A DNA stretch of 64,000 nucleotides from Halomonas cupida (GCF_900142755.1 NZ_FRCA01000005.1:186001-250000); one strand, 5' to 3'; counted from the first letter of the stretch, positions 8,415-18,002 are shown. Notes: a model not told the origin generated them from the letters alone. Translations and numbers: made by a program.

Positions 8415-8898
8415 ACACGTTGCAGGTTGTTGGCCGGTATCGCAAAGCGATACTGGGCAACGCTCCCCTCGCAAGCGAGGGTCCGGTCTTCTGCGCTGCA
8501 TCGCAGAAGCCGCGTATCGGGGAAAAGCCGTGCTTTTCCTGATCCGAATACGCCCAGCTGAGCTAAGGGCGCACACGTTGCAGGTTGTTGGCCGGTATCG
8601 CAGGGCGAGAAGCCGGTCGGCTGCGCTGCATCGCAGGAGCCGTGAAAGCGTGTTTCACGGCGTGGCATATCCTACCCCGCGTGTTGCCTGGTGTCCACCC
8701 GAACCGGTCAGGAACCCTGCTCCAACGCGCATACCAGGCGGTCTGGGACCTTTGGGCATTTTCGCGATTTGGGGGTTCTCGCTATACTGCCGGCACTGTA
8801 CGTCGCTTGGCGAAGGATCATTGCAACGCCGGCACCAATAACAAAGGGAACTGTGGCGCGTCAGCATCGCTCCAGTTGCCGGAATTCGAATAACTACC
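8415..8898. other. Non-coding, hairpin-rich region upstream of tRNA-Arg
   Basis: No gene is supported here. Several compact palindromes occur: GTATCGCAAAGCGATAC, CCCTCGCAAGCGAGGG, CTTCTGCGCTGCATCGCAGAAG, GGAAAAGCCGTGCTTTTCC and GCCGTGAAAGCGTGTTTCACGGC (split by their loops). Together with the duplicated tRNA start they suggest a repeat-prone region. The promoter for the cytochrome gene at 8917 must lie near the right end. Confidence 0.7.
8554..8602 (-). repeat. Truncated duplicate of tRNA-Arg 5' end and flank
   Basis: These 49 bp are identical to 8396-8444 at an offset of 158 bp. The duplicate holds the first ~19 nt of the tRNA (GCGCCCTTAGCTCAGCTGG) and about 30 nt of upstream sequence, but no anticodon or T arm. 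A second related pair (about 22 bp around CTGCGCTGCATCGCAG at 8491 and 8621) lies between and beyond, with a 130-bp offset. Confidence 0.85.
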
Positions 8899-8916
8899 GT
8901 GACTGAGGTGATTAGA

Positions 8917-9840
8917 GTGAAATCCAGCAAGCTGATCATCGGATGCCTCATCTGCATGGGGTTGGCATCTGGCCAGGCGATGGCAGAAGACAACACCGAT
9001 CTCGATGCCATGGCGGAACGCCTGAAGCCTGTAGGGGAAGTCTGCCTCAAGGGTGAGGACTGTGGCACCGCCCAGACCGCAGCCGCCAGTGGCGACGCCA
9101 GCGGTGGTGCCGCAGATGGTGAATCGATCTATGGCAGTGTCTGCATGGCCTGCCACGATACCGGCGCGGCAGGTGCGCCCAAACGTGGTGAGGAGGCCGA
9201 CTGGGCCGAGCGCTCGACCAAGGGCTTCGAGACTCTGCTGGATCACGCCGTCAACGGCTTCAATGCCATGCCTGCTCGTGGTGGCAACCCCAACCTGAGT
9301 GACGAGGAAGTACGCGCTTCGCTGGTATATCTGGTCGAGCCGGTCATGGAAGTTCCTGCCGCGGAGGACAGTGCGCCAGCCGAGGAGGAGACAGCCACCG
9401 ACGAGGCCGCTGGCGAAGGCGCTGCCAGCGAGGAAGCGCCGGATACTGCCGCCGAAGACAGCGCACCTGCTGAGGATCAGGACACGGCAGCGGACGCCAG
9501 TGGTGGCGAAGATGCGGCGGCCGATGAAGAGGCTGCGGCTTCCGAGCAAGGCGGTGATGACGCAACAGCAGAAGAATCTGCCGAGGCTGATGCTGCGGAC
9601 ACCACCGGTATCGACGGCCAGGCCGTGTATGAGAGCGTCTGCTTTGCCTGCCATGACACCGGTGCCGCCAATGCGCCCAAACGTGGCGATGCTGCCATCT
9701 GGGAACCGCGCCTCGCCGAAGGCAAGGAAACGCTCTACGAAAATGCCATCAATGGGCTAAACGCCATGCCTGCCAAGGGCGGGCGTCCGTCATTATCCGA
9801 TGAGGAAGTGAAGGCGGCCGTGGACTATATGGTTCAGTAG
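8917..9840 (+). CDS. Di-heme c-type cytochrome (two cytochrome c5-like domains, acidic linker)
   Basis: Exported electron carrier with two fused cytochrome c5-type domains. After a signal peptide (KSSKLIIGCLICMGLASG..AMA) come heme motifs CMACH (C76, C79, H80) and CFACH (C242, C245, H246). Each is followed by DTGAAxAPKRG and an N-x-MPA(R/K)GG methionine-ligand region. The two domains are clearly duplicates. Between them lie ~115 residues almost entirely of A, E, D, S and T, a disordered strongly acidic linker. GTG at 8917 is chosen: GAGGTG sits 6 bases upstream and the signal peptide begins there. Likely periplasmic or membrane-associated electron transfer. A terminator follows. Confidence 0.93.
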   Translation: MKSSKLIIGCLICMGLASGQAMAEDNTDLDAMAERLKPVGEVCLKGEDCGTAQTAAASGDASGGAADGESIYGSVCMACHDTGAAGAPKRGEEADWAERSTKGFETLLDHAVNGFNAMPARGGNPNLSDEEVRASLVYLVEPVMEVPAAEDSAPAEEETATDEAAGEGAASEEAPDTAAEDSAPAEDQDTAADASGGEDAAADEEAAASEQGGDDATAEESAEADAADTTGIDGQAVYESVCFACHDTGAANAPKRGDAAIWEPRLAEGKETLYENAINGLNAMPAKGGRPSLSDEEVKAAVDYMVQ

Positions 9841-9859
9841 GTTCAAACGGCCAGGCATG

Positions 9860-9890
9860 AAAACGGGGTGCTGGCTGGCACCCCGTTTTT
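9860..9890 (+). terminator. Rho-independent terminator of the cytochrome gene
   Basis: AAACGGGGTGC pairs with GCACCCCGTTTTT across a 6-base loop, starting 20 bases after the stop codon and ending in five T. Confidence 0.92.
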
Positions 9891-10035
9891 CGTTATCCAC
9901 AACCGAGACTCGCCCGCTGGCTGTGGATAAGGCATGTATGCCACTAGTGTGGCGTCCCACAAGTTGGCATGATTTCAGCGCGTCATACAGGGTCGATGGC
10001 CAGGCGCCGATTGCAGGGAATGGCGACACCCTTGC

Positions 10036-10101
10036 CAAAAGCGGCAACACCGCCAGCGGCCCGGTATGGCGCGCCCCGTGGGAACCATCAGGTGCCGCTG
10101 A
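10036..10101 (+). repeat. Dispersed repeat, copy A
   Basis: About 62-66 bp that align with 19682-19743 at roughly three quarters identity. Shared blocks are GGCAACACCGCCAGCG, ATGGCGCGCCC and CCATCAGG. The two copies are in the same orientation, both in intergenic DNA. Function unknown; it resembles a REP-like element. Confidence 0.6.
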
Positions 10102-10227
10102 TGCTGTGTTGTGTCCCTGGTCCATATAGTCGATATGAACGGCGGAACACGCCAGGGTGCTGGACCACGTGCCCCAACGGCACCTGATGGTTCTGAAACA
10201 CGATGAACTTGCGGGACACCACACTGG

Positions 10228-12306
10228 CTAATCCAGCAACGAGCGCAGTCCGGCAATGGCGCTCTTGCCACGTTCCTGCTTGCGTTCCGGGTCCTCGCGA
10301 TCGGCGCGCCCTTCCCACTCCAGATCCTCCGGCGGGAGTTCATCAAGGAAGCGGCTGGGCACGCAGTCCATCATTTCACCGAACGCCTTGCGCTGGCGAG
10401 CCAGCGTCATGGTCAGGGTCTGGCGTGCTCGGGTGATGCCCACATAGGCCAGACGACGCTCTTCCTCGACGGTACCGGCCTCGATGGAATTGCGGTGCGG
10501 CAGCAGCTCCTCTTCCAGCCCCATCAGGTAGACATGCGGAAATTCGAGGCCCTTGGAGGCATGCATGGTCAGGAGCTGTACACGGTCGGAGTCGTCCTCC
10601 TCGGCCTGCTGCTCGAGGATGTCACGCAATACCAGCCGTGAGATGGCCGCCTCGACGCTGTCGGTTTCAGTGTCCTCGCTGGCCGTGCTCTCTTCCGGGT
10701 CGGACTGCATCGACTTCTCGAGCTGATCGATCAGGATCCACACATTGCCCATGCGTCGCTCGGCAATGGTCGGCGCACTGGCATTCTGGTAGAGCCAGGC
10801 CTCGTAATCCATCTCACGCATCATGTCGCGAATCGCGGCGATGGCATCACCGCCGTCCATGCGCCGGCGCACCCCGTCAATGAAGTGTGTGAAGCGCGTC
10901 AGACGCTCAACCGCGCGGGTCGGCAACTGCTCGGCGAGCCCCAGTTCCTGGCAGGCAGAAAACAGCGAGATGCTGCGATCGGTAGCGTAGTTGGCCAGCT
11001 TCTCCAGCGTCGTGGGACCGATCTCGCGGCGCGGTACATTGACGATGCGCAGGAAGGCGTTGTCATCGGCCGGGTTGATCAGTAGCCGCAGGTAGGCCAT
11101 GGCGTCCTTGATCTCGCCACGCGAGAAGAACGAGGTGCCACCGGAGAGCTTGTAGGGAATCTGGTAGTGCTGGAGCTTCAACTCCAGCAGACGCGCCTGG
11201 AAGTTGCCGCGATAAAGCACGGCAAAATCCTTCCAGGCCGCACGTTCCTTGATGCGTCGAGTGAGGATCTCGCTGGCAACGCGCTCGGTTTCGGCTTCCT
11301 CGTGACGGGTGACCACTATGCGGATCGGGTCGCCCTTGCCCATCTCCGACCACAGCGTCTTGTCATAGACGTGAGGGTTGTTGGCGATCAGGGTGTTGGC
11401 GGCATGCAGGATGATGCCGGTAGAGCGATAGTTCTGCTCCAGCTTGATGACGTTGAGGCGCGGGAAGTCCTCGCCGAGGGTGACGAGGTTCTCCGGACGA
11501 GCGCCACGCCAGGCGTAGATCGACTGATCGTCATCGCCCACCACGGTAAAGGTCTGACGCTCGGCCATCAGCATGCGCACCAGCATGTACTGGCTGATGT
11601 TGGTGTCCTGGTACTCGTCGACCAGCATGTAGTGGATCTTGCGCCGCCAGCGCTCCAGTGCCTCGGGGTTGTCTCGCAGCAACACCACCGGCAGCAGGAT
11701 CAGGTCATCGAAGTCGACAGCATTGTAGGCCTTGAGGTGGCGGACATAGGCCTCGTAGACCCGTGCGGCATACTGCTCGTCCTCGCTGGAGGCATGGGAC
11801 AACGCCTGACCGGGCAGCACCAGATCATTCTTCCAGTTGGAGATGGCCGCCTGCACCTGGTTGATCTGATCGGCCTCGACCTGGGCGTCCTTGTTCATCA
11901 GGTCACGCAGCAGGGCCTTGGCATCCTCCGGGTCGAACAGCGAGAAGCCCGGCTTGTAGCCGAGTGCCTTGAGCTCACCACGGATGATGTTGAGTCCCAG
12001 GGTGTGGAAGGTCGAGACCGTCAGACCATGGCCCTCACGCCCCTTGAGCATGCTGCTGACACGCTCCTTCATCTCGCGAGCGGCCTTGTTGGTGAAGGTC
12101 ACGGCGGCAATCCGCCGGGCACTCATGCCACATTCCTGGATCAGGTAGGCGATCTTGGTGGTGATCACGCTGGTCTTGCCGGAGCCGGCCCCCGCCAGCA
12201 CCAGACAGGGGCCGTCGATATAACGCACCGCCTCCTGCTGACGCGGATTGAGCTTGCGCAGTCGCTGGGCGATGGTCATCGAAATCGGGGAAGGAGGCGT
12301 GCTCAT
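10228..12306 (-). CDS. rep: ATP-dependent DNA helicase Rep
   Basis: Superfamily 1A 3'-5' helicase that helps replication forks through protein roadblocks and in restart. Walker A GAGSGKT is at 39-45. Further motifs are [12 protein letters not shown], the Walker B region [49 protein letters not shown] and '[11 protein letters not shown]'. Similarity to E. coli Rep runs end to end, including 'ISNWKNDL' and '[16 protein letters not shown]', which separates it from UvrD. About 692 residues. The start overlaps the trmL stop by 4 bases, so the pair is probably co-transcribed from upstream. Confidence 0.97.
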   Translation of the reverse strand: MSTPPSPISMTIAQRLRKLNPRQQEAVRYIDGPCLVLAGAGSGKTSVITTKIAYLIQECGMSARRIAAVTFTNKAAREMKERVSSMLKGREGHGLTVSTFHTLGLNIIRGELKALGYKPGFSLFDPEDAKALLRDLMNKDAQVEADQINQVQAAISNWKNDLVLPGQALSHASSEDEQYAARVYEAYVRHLKAYNAVDFDDLILLPVVLLRDNPEALERWRRKIHYMLVDEYQDTNISQYMLVRMLMAERQTFTVVGDDDQSIYAWRGARPENLVTLGEDFPRLNVIKLEQNYRSTGIILHAANTLIANNPHVYDKTLWSEMGKGDPIRIVVTRHEEAETERVASEILTRRIKERAAWKDFAVLYRGNFQARLLELKLQHYQIPYKLSGGTSFFSRGEIKDAMAYLRLLINPADDNAFLRIVNVPRREIGPTTLEKLANYATDRSISLFSACQELGLAEQLPTRAVERLTRFTHFIDGVRRRMDGGDAIAAIRDMMREMDYEAWLYQNASAPTIAERRMGNVWILIDQLEKSMQSDPEESTASEDTETDSVEAAISRLVLRDILEQQAEEDDSDRVQLLTMHASKGLEFPHVYLMGLEEELLPHRNSIEAGTVEEERRLAYVGITRARQTLTMTLARQRKAFGEMMDCVPSRFLDELPPEDLEWEGRADREDPERKQERGKSAIAGLRSLLD

Positions 12307-12833
12307 GAGGGCTCTCCAGCATCCGCTGAGGGCGGTATATCACCCGCTGAGGGCTCTCCGACATCCACTTGCGCGGCTCCAGCAAAACCGAGCTGCCGCC
12401 AGGCTTCAAACACCAGAATCGCACAGGCATTGGAGAGGTTGAGACTGCGGCTGTCCGGCAGCATGGGTATACGCAGCCGCTGCTCCTGCGGAAGGGTATC
12501 GATCATGCTCTGGGGCAGGCCGCGCGTCTCTGGACCAAACACCAATGCATCTCCCGGCTGATAATGCGGCTGATGATAGCCACAGCGCCCGCGTGTCGAC
12601 ACGGCAAAGATCCGCGAAGGTTCTACACTTGTCACAAAAGCGTCCCAATCAGCATGCACCTGAACTCGAGTCCATTCATGGTAGTCGAGTCCAGCACGCC
12701 GGAGACGCTTGTCATCGAGCTCGAAACCAAGCGGTTCGATCAGGTGCAGGCGAAACCCGGTATTGGCACACAGCCGGATCAGGTTACCGGTGTTCGGTGG
12801 AATCTCGGGCTGATACAGCACCACGTCGAGCAT
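12303..12833 (-). CDS. trmL: tRNA (cytidine(34)-2'-O)-methyltransferase
   Basis: SPOUT-class methyltransferase that 2'-O-methylates wobble position 34 of certain tRNA-Leu. [20 protein letters not shown] and '[20 protein letters not shown]' hold the deep-knot SAM-binding signature, with [10 protein letters not shown] in between. The last ~20 residues ([20 protein letters not shown]) are an extension beyond the usual C-terminus, arising from a small DNA repeat (CCGCTGAGGG). Rep follows with a 4-base overlap. Confidence 0.95.
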   Translation of the reverse strand: MLDVVLYQPEIPPNTGNLIRLCANTGFRLHLIEPLGFELDDKRLRRAGLDYHEWTRVQVHADWDAFVTSVEPSRIFAVSTRGRCGYHQPHYQPGDALVFGPETRGLPQSMIDTLPQEQRLRIPMLPDSRSLNLSNACAILVFEAWRQLGFAGAAQVDVGEPSAGDIPPSADAGEPS

Positions 12834-12921
12834 AACAGAGCCACCCAGCAGCTGACGGACGGCAAATCACCAGGACAGCGCCCTGGTAACGTACTGCCGA
12901 TGGTGATTCATGGAGAGAAGA

Positions 12922-13620
12922 TCAGGCGCGAACGCCGTAGCGGTCGCGGTACGCACGGATAGCATCGGCATACCCCTTGAGGCTGTCACCGGCATGAGCT
13001 TCCAGCCAGGTGAGCAGCTGATCCAGGTTGACGATACTGATCACCGGCATGCCATAACGTGCCTCGACCTGCTGGATGGCGCTCTGATCGCTATCCTCGG
13101 TGGCACGCTCCTGGCGATCCAGTGCGACTACCACGCCTGCCGCCTCGGCTTGTGCCGCCTGAATCAGGCCCATCACTTCGCCGATCGCAGTACCTGCGGT
13201 AATCACATCGTCGATGATCAGGATACGCCCTTCCAGCGCCGCGCCGACGATATTGCCGCCTTCGCCATGATCCTTGGCCTCCTTGCGATTGAACGCAAAA
13301 GGCATATCGCGGTCATGATGATCGGCCAGGGCGACTGCCGTCGTGGCCGCCAGAGAGATACCCTTGTACGCCGGACCGAACAGAACGTCGGCCGACAGGC
13401 CGCTGGCGCTGATTGCCTGCGCGTAGAAGCGCCCGAGGCGAGCAAGGGCACTACCGGTCTTGAACAGGCCGGCATTGAAGAAATACGGGCTTATCCGCCC
13501 CGACTTGAGAGTGAACTCACCGAAACCGAGCACACCCTGCTCGATGGCGAATTCGATGAACTCTCGTTGGTAGGATTCGAGGCGCGTTGCGCCTGGCTGG
13601 TCATTTGCACGGTCAGCCAC
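12922..13620 (-). CDS. pyrE: Orotate phosphoribosyltransferase
   Basis: Fifth step of pyrimidine synthesis: orotate + PRPP to OMP. The PRPP-binding motif [14 protein letters not shown] is at 132-145, the catalytic loop [13 protein letters not shown] at 110-122, and the N-terminal '[16 protein letters not shown]' matches PyrE. About 232 residues, some 15 longer than E. coli PyrE at the N-terminus ([15 protein letters not shown]). The gene is divergent from the crc-like gene across 92 bp, as in Pseudomonas. Confidence 0.96.
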   Translation of the reverse strand: MADRANDQPGATRLESYQREFIEFAIEQGVLGFGEFTLKSGRISPYFFNAGLFKTGSALARLGRFYAQAISASGLSADVLFGPAYKGISLAATTAVALADHHDRDMPFAFNRKEAKDHGEGGNIVGAALEGRILIIDDVITAGTAIGEVMGLIQAAQAEAAGVVVALDRQERATEDSDQSAIQQVEARYGMPVISIVNLDQLLTWLEAHAGDSLKGYADAIRAYRDRYGVRA

Positions 13621-13712
13621 GAGGCCTCCTTATCATGTTTATCAATCGGGGCCATTTACCCAAACGTCGAAACGTCGGGTATCATACACGCGCGACGCAA
13701 AAGGGACTACGT

Positions 13713-14480
13713 ATGAAAATCGCCAGCATCAATGTCAACGGCATCCGCGAGGCCGTCGGTCGAGGCTTTCTCGACTGGCTTGCCAACCAGGACGCCGACG
13801 TTGTCTGCGTCCAGAATCTCAAGGCCAAAAGCTTCGAACTGGACGACAGCATCCTCTACCCGGAAGGCTATGAGGGTTACTTCCTCGACGCCGAACAGGA
13901 CGGCTTCTCCGGTGTAGGTATCTACTGCCGCAAGATTCCCAAGGCCATCATGTACGGTCTGGGCTTTCCGCAGTGTGACCATGAAGCCCGCTTCCTGCAG
14001 GCCGACTACGATCGTTTCAGCATCGCCAGCTTCCTGATGCCCGACGGTAGTGATCCGGCCGCCAAGCAGGCGTTCATGGAACAGTATCAGGAATATCTGT
14101 CGAAGATGGCTCGCAAACGCCGCGAGTACATCATCTGCGGTACCTGGCACATTGCGCACAAGACCATCGACCTGGCCAACTGGTCGGATAACCAGAGCAC
14201 GCCCGGATTCAAGCCCGACGAGCGCGCCTGGATGGATCAGGTGTTCGGCCCGACCGGCTTCATCGATACCTTCCGCGAGATCAATCGCGATGGTGACGAA
14301 TACACCTGGTGGCCGAAACTCGACTCTGAAGAGCCGCGTACTCGTCAGGAAGGCTGGCGTCTCGATTACCAGATCGTAGGCCCCAACTTCCGTCGTCATA
14401 TCACTGACGCCTGGATCGACTACGACGCAACGTTCTCCGAGTACGCGCCGCTTATTGTCGAGTACGACCTGCAGCTGTAA
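13713..14480 (+). CDS. crc: Crc-like protein (degenerate exodeoxyribonuclease III fold)
   Basis: About 255 residues with the ExoIII/AP-endonuclease fold that align best with Pseudomonas Crc, the partner of Hfq in catabolite-repression control. Shared stretches include NVNGI at the start, 'RKRREYIICG', 'PGFKPDERAWMDQVFG' and WRLDYQI. ExoIII catalytic residues are lost: the metal-binding Glu of LQE is N35, the G-D-x-N loop reads GTWH, and the terminal SDH reads SEY. Nuclease activity is therefore unlikely. The position between pyrE and rph is where Pseudomonas crc lies. Automatic annotation may call this xth. The ATG at 13713 begins the conserved sequence. Confidence 0.8.
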   Translation: MKIASINVNGIREAVGRGFLDWLANQDADVVCVQNLKAKSFELDDSILYPEGYEGYFLDAEQDGFSGVGIYCRKIPKAIMYGLGFPQCDHEARFLQADYDRFSIASFLMPDGSDPAAKQAFMEQYQEYLSKMARKRREYIICGTWHIAHKTIDLANWSDNQSTPGFKPDERAWMDQVFGPTGFIDTFREINRDGDEYTWWPKLDSEEPRTRQEGWRLDYQIVGPNFRRHITDAWIDYDATFSEYAPLIVEYDLQL

Positions 14481-14527
14481 TCCCGTCCCGTGTCGCCGTC
14501 TGGCCCTGGTCCGGGGCCGGATCCCGA

Positions 14528-14554
14528 AGCGCCGGCCCTTCTGGGGCCGGCGCT
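14528..14554. terminator. Strong hairpin between convergent crc-like and rph genes
   Basis: AGCGCCGGCCC pairs perfectly with GGGCCGGCGCT around a 5-base loop (TTCTG). There is no T run, but the position between convergent stops suits a bidirectional terminator. Confidence 0.7.
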
Positions 14555-14632
14555 GTGGTTATCTGGACGCGGTATTCGGCTGCGGTAGCGTCATGCCCAA
14601 AGGCTCGATCTCGGAAACTCGGTCTCGGAAAC

Positions 14633-15370
14633 CTAGTCCAGGAACCCCAGGGCTTCACGCTGATGGGCGAACAGTTCGGCCCCAGCCTTGTCGGCCAGGT
14701 CGAGCATGGCGTTGAGCTTGTGGCGATCGAAGGAGCCGGACTCGGCTGTGCCCTGCACTTCGATCATCTCGCCGTTCTCGCACAGCACGACGTTCATGTC
14801 GGTGTCGGCCCCGGAGTCTTCCGGGTAATCCAGATCGACCACCGGCCGGCCCTTGTAAAGGCCCACGGAGATCGAGCTGACCAGTTGCTTGAACGGGTCG
14901 GATGAAATCAGCTTCTCGCGCTGCAAGTAGCGAATGGCATCGACCAGCGCCACGCAGCCGCCGGTGATGGACGCTGTACGTGTACCACCATCCGCCTGGA
15001 TCACGTCGCAATCTACAGTGATGGTGAACTCACCGAGTTTCTTCAGGTTCACTGCCGCGCGTAGAGAACGACCGATCAGTCGCTGAATCTCCAGGGTGCG
15101 ACCACCCTGCTTGCCTCGCGCTGCCTCACGCCCACCTCGAGTGTGAGTCGCTCGCGGCAGCATACCGTACTCGGCAGTGATCCAGCCCTGACGCTTGCCA
15201 CGCAACCAGCGCGGCACACCCGTCTCGATGCTGGCAGTACAGATCACCTTGGTATCACCGAACTCCACCAGCACCGAACCCTCGGCATGGCGCGTGTAGT
15301 CACGGGTGATGCGAATCTCGCGGGTTTCGTCAAAAGCGCGTCCGCTGGGACGTCGAATGTCCGAAGACAT
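14633..15370 (-). CDS. rph: Ribonuclease PH
   Basis: Phosphorolytic 3'-5' exoribonuclease that trims tRNA 3' ends and rRNA precursors. The sequence is a full-length RNase PH (245 residues): [20 protein letters not shown] at the start, [15 protein letters not shown], the phosphate-binding '[20 protein letters not shown]', and '[17 protein letters not shown]'. The ATG at 15370 has GAGAGG upstream. It is divergent from yicC across 169 bp, as in other gammaproteobacteria. Confidence 0.97.
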   Translation of the reverse strand: MSSDIRRPSGRAFDETREIRITRDYTRHAEGSVLVEFGDTKVICTASIETGVPRWLRGKRQGWITAEYGMLPRATHTRGGREAARGKQGGRTLEIQRLIGRSLRAAVNLKKLGEFTITVDCDVIQADGGTRTASITGGCVALVDAIRYLQREKLISSDPFKQLVSSISVGLYKGRPVVDLDYPEDSGADTDMNVVLCENGEMIEVQGTAESGSFDRHKLNAMLDLADKAGAELFAHQREALGFLD

Positions 15371-15539
15371 GGCACCTCTCTCGTTCCACGCCGCCTGGCA
15401 GGGTGTTCGCTGATATCCAGCCATCCCCCTCCCTGGCGACATGGAGCATGGATTTGGGAATCGGGCGCCCATTCTACACGGTATCGACCCGGAATCGGGT
15501 ACACTGCATGCGTTCCACCTCACCGCCAGGAGGCTATCC

Positions 15540-16436
15540 ATGGTTCACCGTTCAGAGGTTCGCAATTCAAGCGCCGTTCACAGCATGACCGCCTTTGCCC
15601 GCCAGCAGCATGCAGCGGAGTGGGGCAGCCTGCAACTCGAGCTGCGCTCGGTGAACCAGCGTTACCTCGAACCGCACTTCCGGCTGCCGGAAGCGCTGCG
15701 TGAACTGGAACCCGTTTTCCGGGAAACCCTGCGCAGCCGCCTGCATCGTGGCAAGGTCGAATGCGCCCTGCGCTTCGAACCCAGCGAGGCCAACGAGACA
15801 CTATCGGTCAGTCAGGAGCGTCTCGCGGCACTGTCCTTCGCCCTCGGCGAAGTGCGCAAGGCACTGCCCGATGCCCCGATGCCCAATGCACTGGAACTGC
15901 TCGACCATCCCGGCGTACTGCAGACGTCCGGTCTCGACATGGACACGATCAAGCAGGCCGCCAGCGAACTGTTCGAGCAGGCGCTGGATGACCTGATCGA
16001 ATGCCGCCAGCGTGAAGGGGAAAAGCTCAAGGCACTGATCGAGGAACGTCTGGCCGCGATCAGCGAACTGGTCAGCGAAGTCCGCACCATGATGCCGGAC
16101 ATCCTCGAACGTCAGCGCACTCAACTGGAAGAGAAGCTGGCCACCCTGACAGCAGAACTCGACTCTCAGCGCCTCGAGGCCGAAGTGGTGCTGATGGCCC
16201 AGAAGGCCGATGTGGCCGAGGAGCTCGACCGCCTCGACACTCACGTCAGCGAAGTGGCTCGTCAGCTCAAGCAGAAAGGCCCGGTCGGCCGCCGTCTCGA
16301 TTTCCTGATGCAGGAACTCAACCGCGAGGCCAACACCCTGTCATCCAAGTCCGTGGTCGCTGATACCACCCGCTGCGCTGTTGAGCTCAAGGTACTGATC
16401 GAGCAGATGCGGGAGCAGATACAGAATATCGAGTAG
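15540..16436 (+). CDS. yicC: YicC family endoribonuclease
   Basis: Homologue of E. coli YicC, an RNase implicated in small-RNA turnover. SMTAFAR, the '[20 protein letters not shown]' block, '[12 protein letters not shown]', and the C-terminal '[20 protein letters not shown]' and [14 protein letters not shown] are nearly identical to the family. The start at 15540 has AGGAGG 7 bases upstream (298 residues). The last codons (QIQNIE) are repeated at 17943-17963, marking the gene's 3' end as a probable integration site. Gmk, the usual next gene, lies 44 kb away. Confidence 0.96.
   Translation: MVHRSEVRNSSAVHSMTAFARQQHAAEWGSLQLELRSVNQRYLEPHFRLPEALRELEPVFRETLRSRLHRGKVECALRFEPSEANETLSVSQERLAALSFALGEVRKALPDAPMPNALELLDHPGVLQTSGLDMDTIKQAASELFEQALDDLIECRQREGEKLKALIEERLAAISELVSEVRTMMPDILERQRTQLEEKLATLTAELDSQRLEAEVVLMAQKADVAEELDRLDTHVSEVARQLKQKGPVGRRLDFLMQELNREANTLSSKSVVADTTRCAVELKVLIEQMREQIQNIE
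16416..16434 (+). repeat. Putative attachment-site repeat, left copy (3' end of yicC)
   Basis: CAGATACAGAATATCGAGT matches 17943-17961 at 18 of 19 positions in the same orientation. It encodes the QIQNIE tail of YicC. Mobilizable genomic islands of the MGIVflInd1 type are known to integrate at the 3' end of yicC; the call as an att site here is an inference. Confidence 0.65.
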
Positions 16437-16668
16437 TGTGCTCACGCGTTTTCATCGGCCAGAGCCCATATCACAAGGACATGTTTTAATGGGATTTTCC
16501 AACAAAAAAACAGCTTGATATGTTGCAGGATGTACTCACATGCAAGGCCATTATCAGCTCAAGTCTTCTACGATCAAGTCACTGGAGCGCAAAGGGGCCC
16601 CTGCAGAGTGGCCGATGGGACAACCTCTTCTTTGAGGTCAAGGAGACACAAGCACTGGAGGCCACTGC

Positions 16669-17640
16669 GTGACACCAGCGCCTAAACCCTGGAAATCCTT
16701 CGAAGAGCAACTCGCGCTCCTCATGAAGCGAGGCCTTCAGGTGGACGACCGCGAGGCGGCCATGAGCTACCTCGAGCGTATCGGCTACTACCGTCTCAGT
16801 GGTTACTGGTACTCGTTCCGGCAGCTTGTCCTCGAACAGGACGACAACGGCCGGGTCACCCACTGCCGCAGCAACACCTTCATCGAGGGCAGTCACTTTC
16901 GAGATATCGTGCAGCTCTGCGTCTTCGACAAGAGGTTGCGACTTCTGGCGCTGGACGCGTTGGAGCGTATCGAGATGGCTCTACGCGTGGACATTGCCCA
17001 TCTACTGGGTGAGCAAGACATTCATGCTCACGAGAACCCCCAGTGCCTCCACGGCCACTTCAGCAAGAAGGTGCAGAAGAAAAGCTATGCGAAAGGAAGA
17101 ACATGGCATCAGGTGTGGCTGAGCAAGTATGAAGATCACCTGCACCGTGCCCGTCGCGAGCCCTTCGTGGTGCACTACCTCAACAAGTACGGGCGGCTAC
17201 CGATATGGGTAGCCATTGAGGTATGGGACTTCGGCATGATGTCCAAGCTCTACGCTGGCATGAAGTCAGCGGATCAGGACCAAATCGCCACCAAGTATGG
17301 CGCTCAGAACGGACGCACCTTGGCCGAGTGGCTCCGCAGCCTGAACTTTATCCGCAACGTATCTGCTCACCACAGCCGACTATGGAACATCAACGTGCTG
17401 GAGCGGTCAGCGCCACTGACCGATGATGCGTTCTGGCAGGCGCTGGACAACGCGCGCCCCTTTTTCTATTTCTGCCTGATGCAGAAACTGATGCGGATTA
17501 TCTGCCCAAACTCCACATGGGGCCAGAGATTTCAATCACTTATGGAAGAGTTCCCTCAGGCACAGGCAGGGGCTGTCAGCCTACGGGACAGCGGACTGAT
17601 GGAGGACTGGCAATCGTGGGAGCTATGGCAGCAGGGGTGA
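16669..17640 (+). CDS. Abi_2 (AbiD/AbiF) family abortive-infection protein with HEPN motif
   Basis: About 323 residues of the Abi_2 family, linked to phage abortive infection in lactococcal AbiD/AbiF. The N-terminal 'KSFEEQLALLMKRGLQVDD' and YLERIGYYRLSGYWYSFR are diagnostic. 'FDKRLRLLALDALERIEMAL' follows, and SLNFIRNVSAHHSRLWN carries the HEPN R-x4-H active motif (R229, H234). The family is read as RNA-cleaving, activated by infection. GTG at 16669 follows GGAGG. It is a single gene with no visible antitoxin, lying alone between two copies of the yicC 3' end; this points to acquisition on a mobile element. Confidence 0.9.
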   Translation: MTPAPKPWKSFEEQLALLMKRGLQVDDREAAMSYLERIGYYRLSGYWYSFRQLVLEQDDNGRVTHCRSNTFIEGSHFRDIVQLCVFDKRLRLLALDALERIEMALRVDIAHLLGEQDIHAHENPQCLHGHFSKKVQKKSYAKGRTWHQVWLSKYEDHLHRARREPFVVHYLNKYGRLPIWVAIEVWDFGMMSKLYAGMKSADQDQIATKYGAQNGRTLAEWLRSLNFIRNVSAHHSRLWNINVLERSAPLTDDAFWQALDNARPFFYFCLMQKLMRIICPNSTWGQRFQSLMEEFPQAQAGAVSLRDSGLMEDWQSWELWQQG

Positions 17641-17942
17641 GAAACGAGAGCCGACGCGTACACAGAAGACTGTGAAGAGGCGCCGGGCGTATTACCATGA
17701 AGTATAGCGACGCCACATGATGTGTCAACCGGCGCGAGCGAGTAACAAGCTGCGCCGCAACAAGTACCACCAGAAAGCTTCCGCTCGTGGCGCAGGGCTA
17801 ACCGCCCATAATACCCTGCGCTCAGTTGGCCAGGACCGCATACACGGCGTGGGTGGTGGGTAATGTGGTGGGTTCTACCAAGGCCCACCAGCAACCGCGT
17901 GATCCTCTGGACCGCAGGAGATACTAATCTTGCTGGCCTGTT

Positions 17943-17961
17943 CAGATCCAGAATATCGAGT
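17943..17961 (+). repeat. Putative attachment-site repeat, right copy (displaced yicC 3' end)
   Basis: CAGATCCAGAATATCGAGT followed by GA reads QIQNIE-stop in frame, a second copy of the yicC C-terminus with an ATC for ATA change. It is 1527 bp from the left copy. The surrounding 17641-18002 interval has no gene and separates abi from the hipA-like stop. Confidence 0.65.
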
Positions 17962-18002
17962 GATCTTTTCTGGTTCAGGCCTGCACAGGCATTCGGCCAG
18001 CA

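Larger units (their letters stand above)
9841..10227. other. Non-coding interval with nested inverted repeats
   Basis: No gene is seen. GAACCATCAGGTGCCG (10082-10097) is perfectly inverted at 10178-10193 across 80 bp. Inside are CCCTGG/CCAGGG and TGGTCC/GGACCA pairs, so the whole could fold into one long hairpin. A further near-match (GTGTTGTGTCCC with GGGACACCACAC near 10212) extends the symmetry. The left arm overlaps a dispersed repeat also found near 19.7 kb. Confidence 0.65.

Noticed and set aside
11167..12561. 464-codon plus-strand frame over rep
   Set aside because: Antisense to rep, which has all helicase motifs; composition typical of a mirror frame.
13713..14480. Call as active exodeoxyribonuclease III (xthA)
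   Set aside because: Metal-binding and catalytic residues are replaced; synteny and similarity favour Crc.
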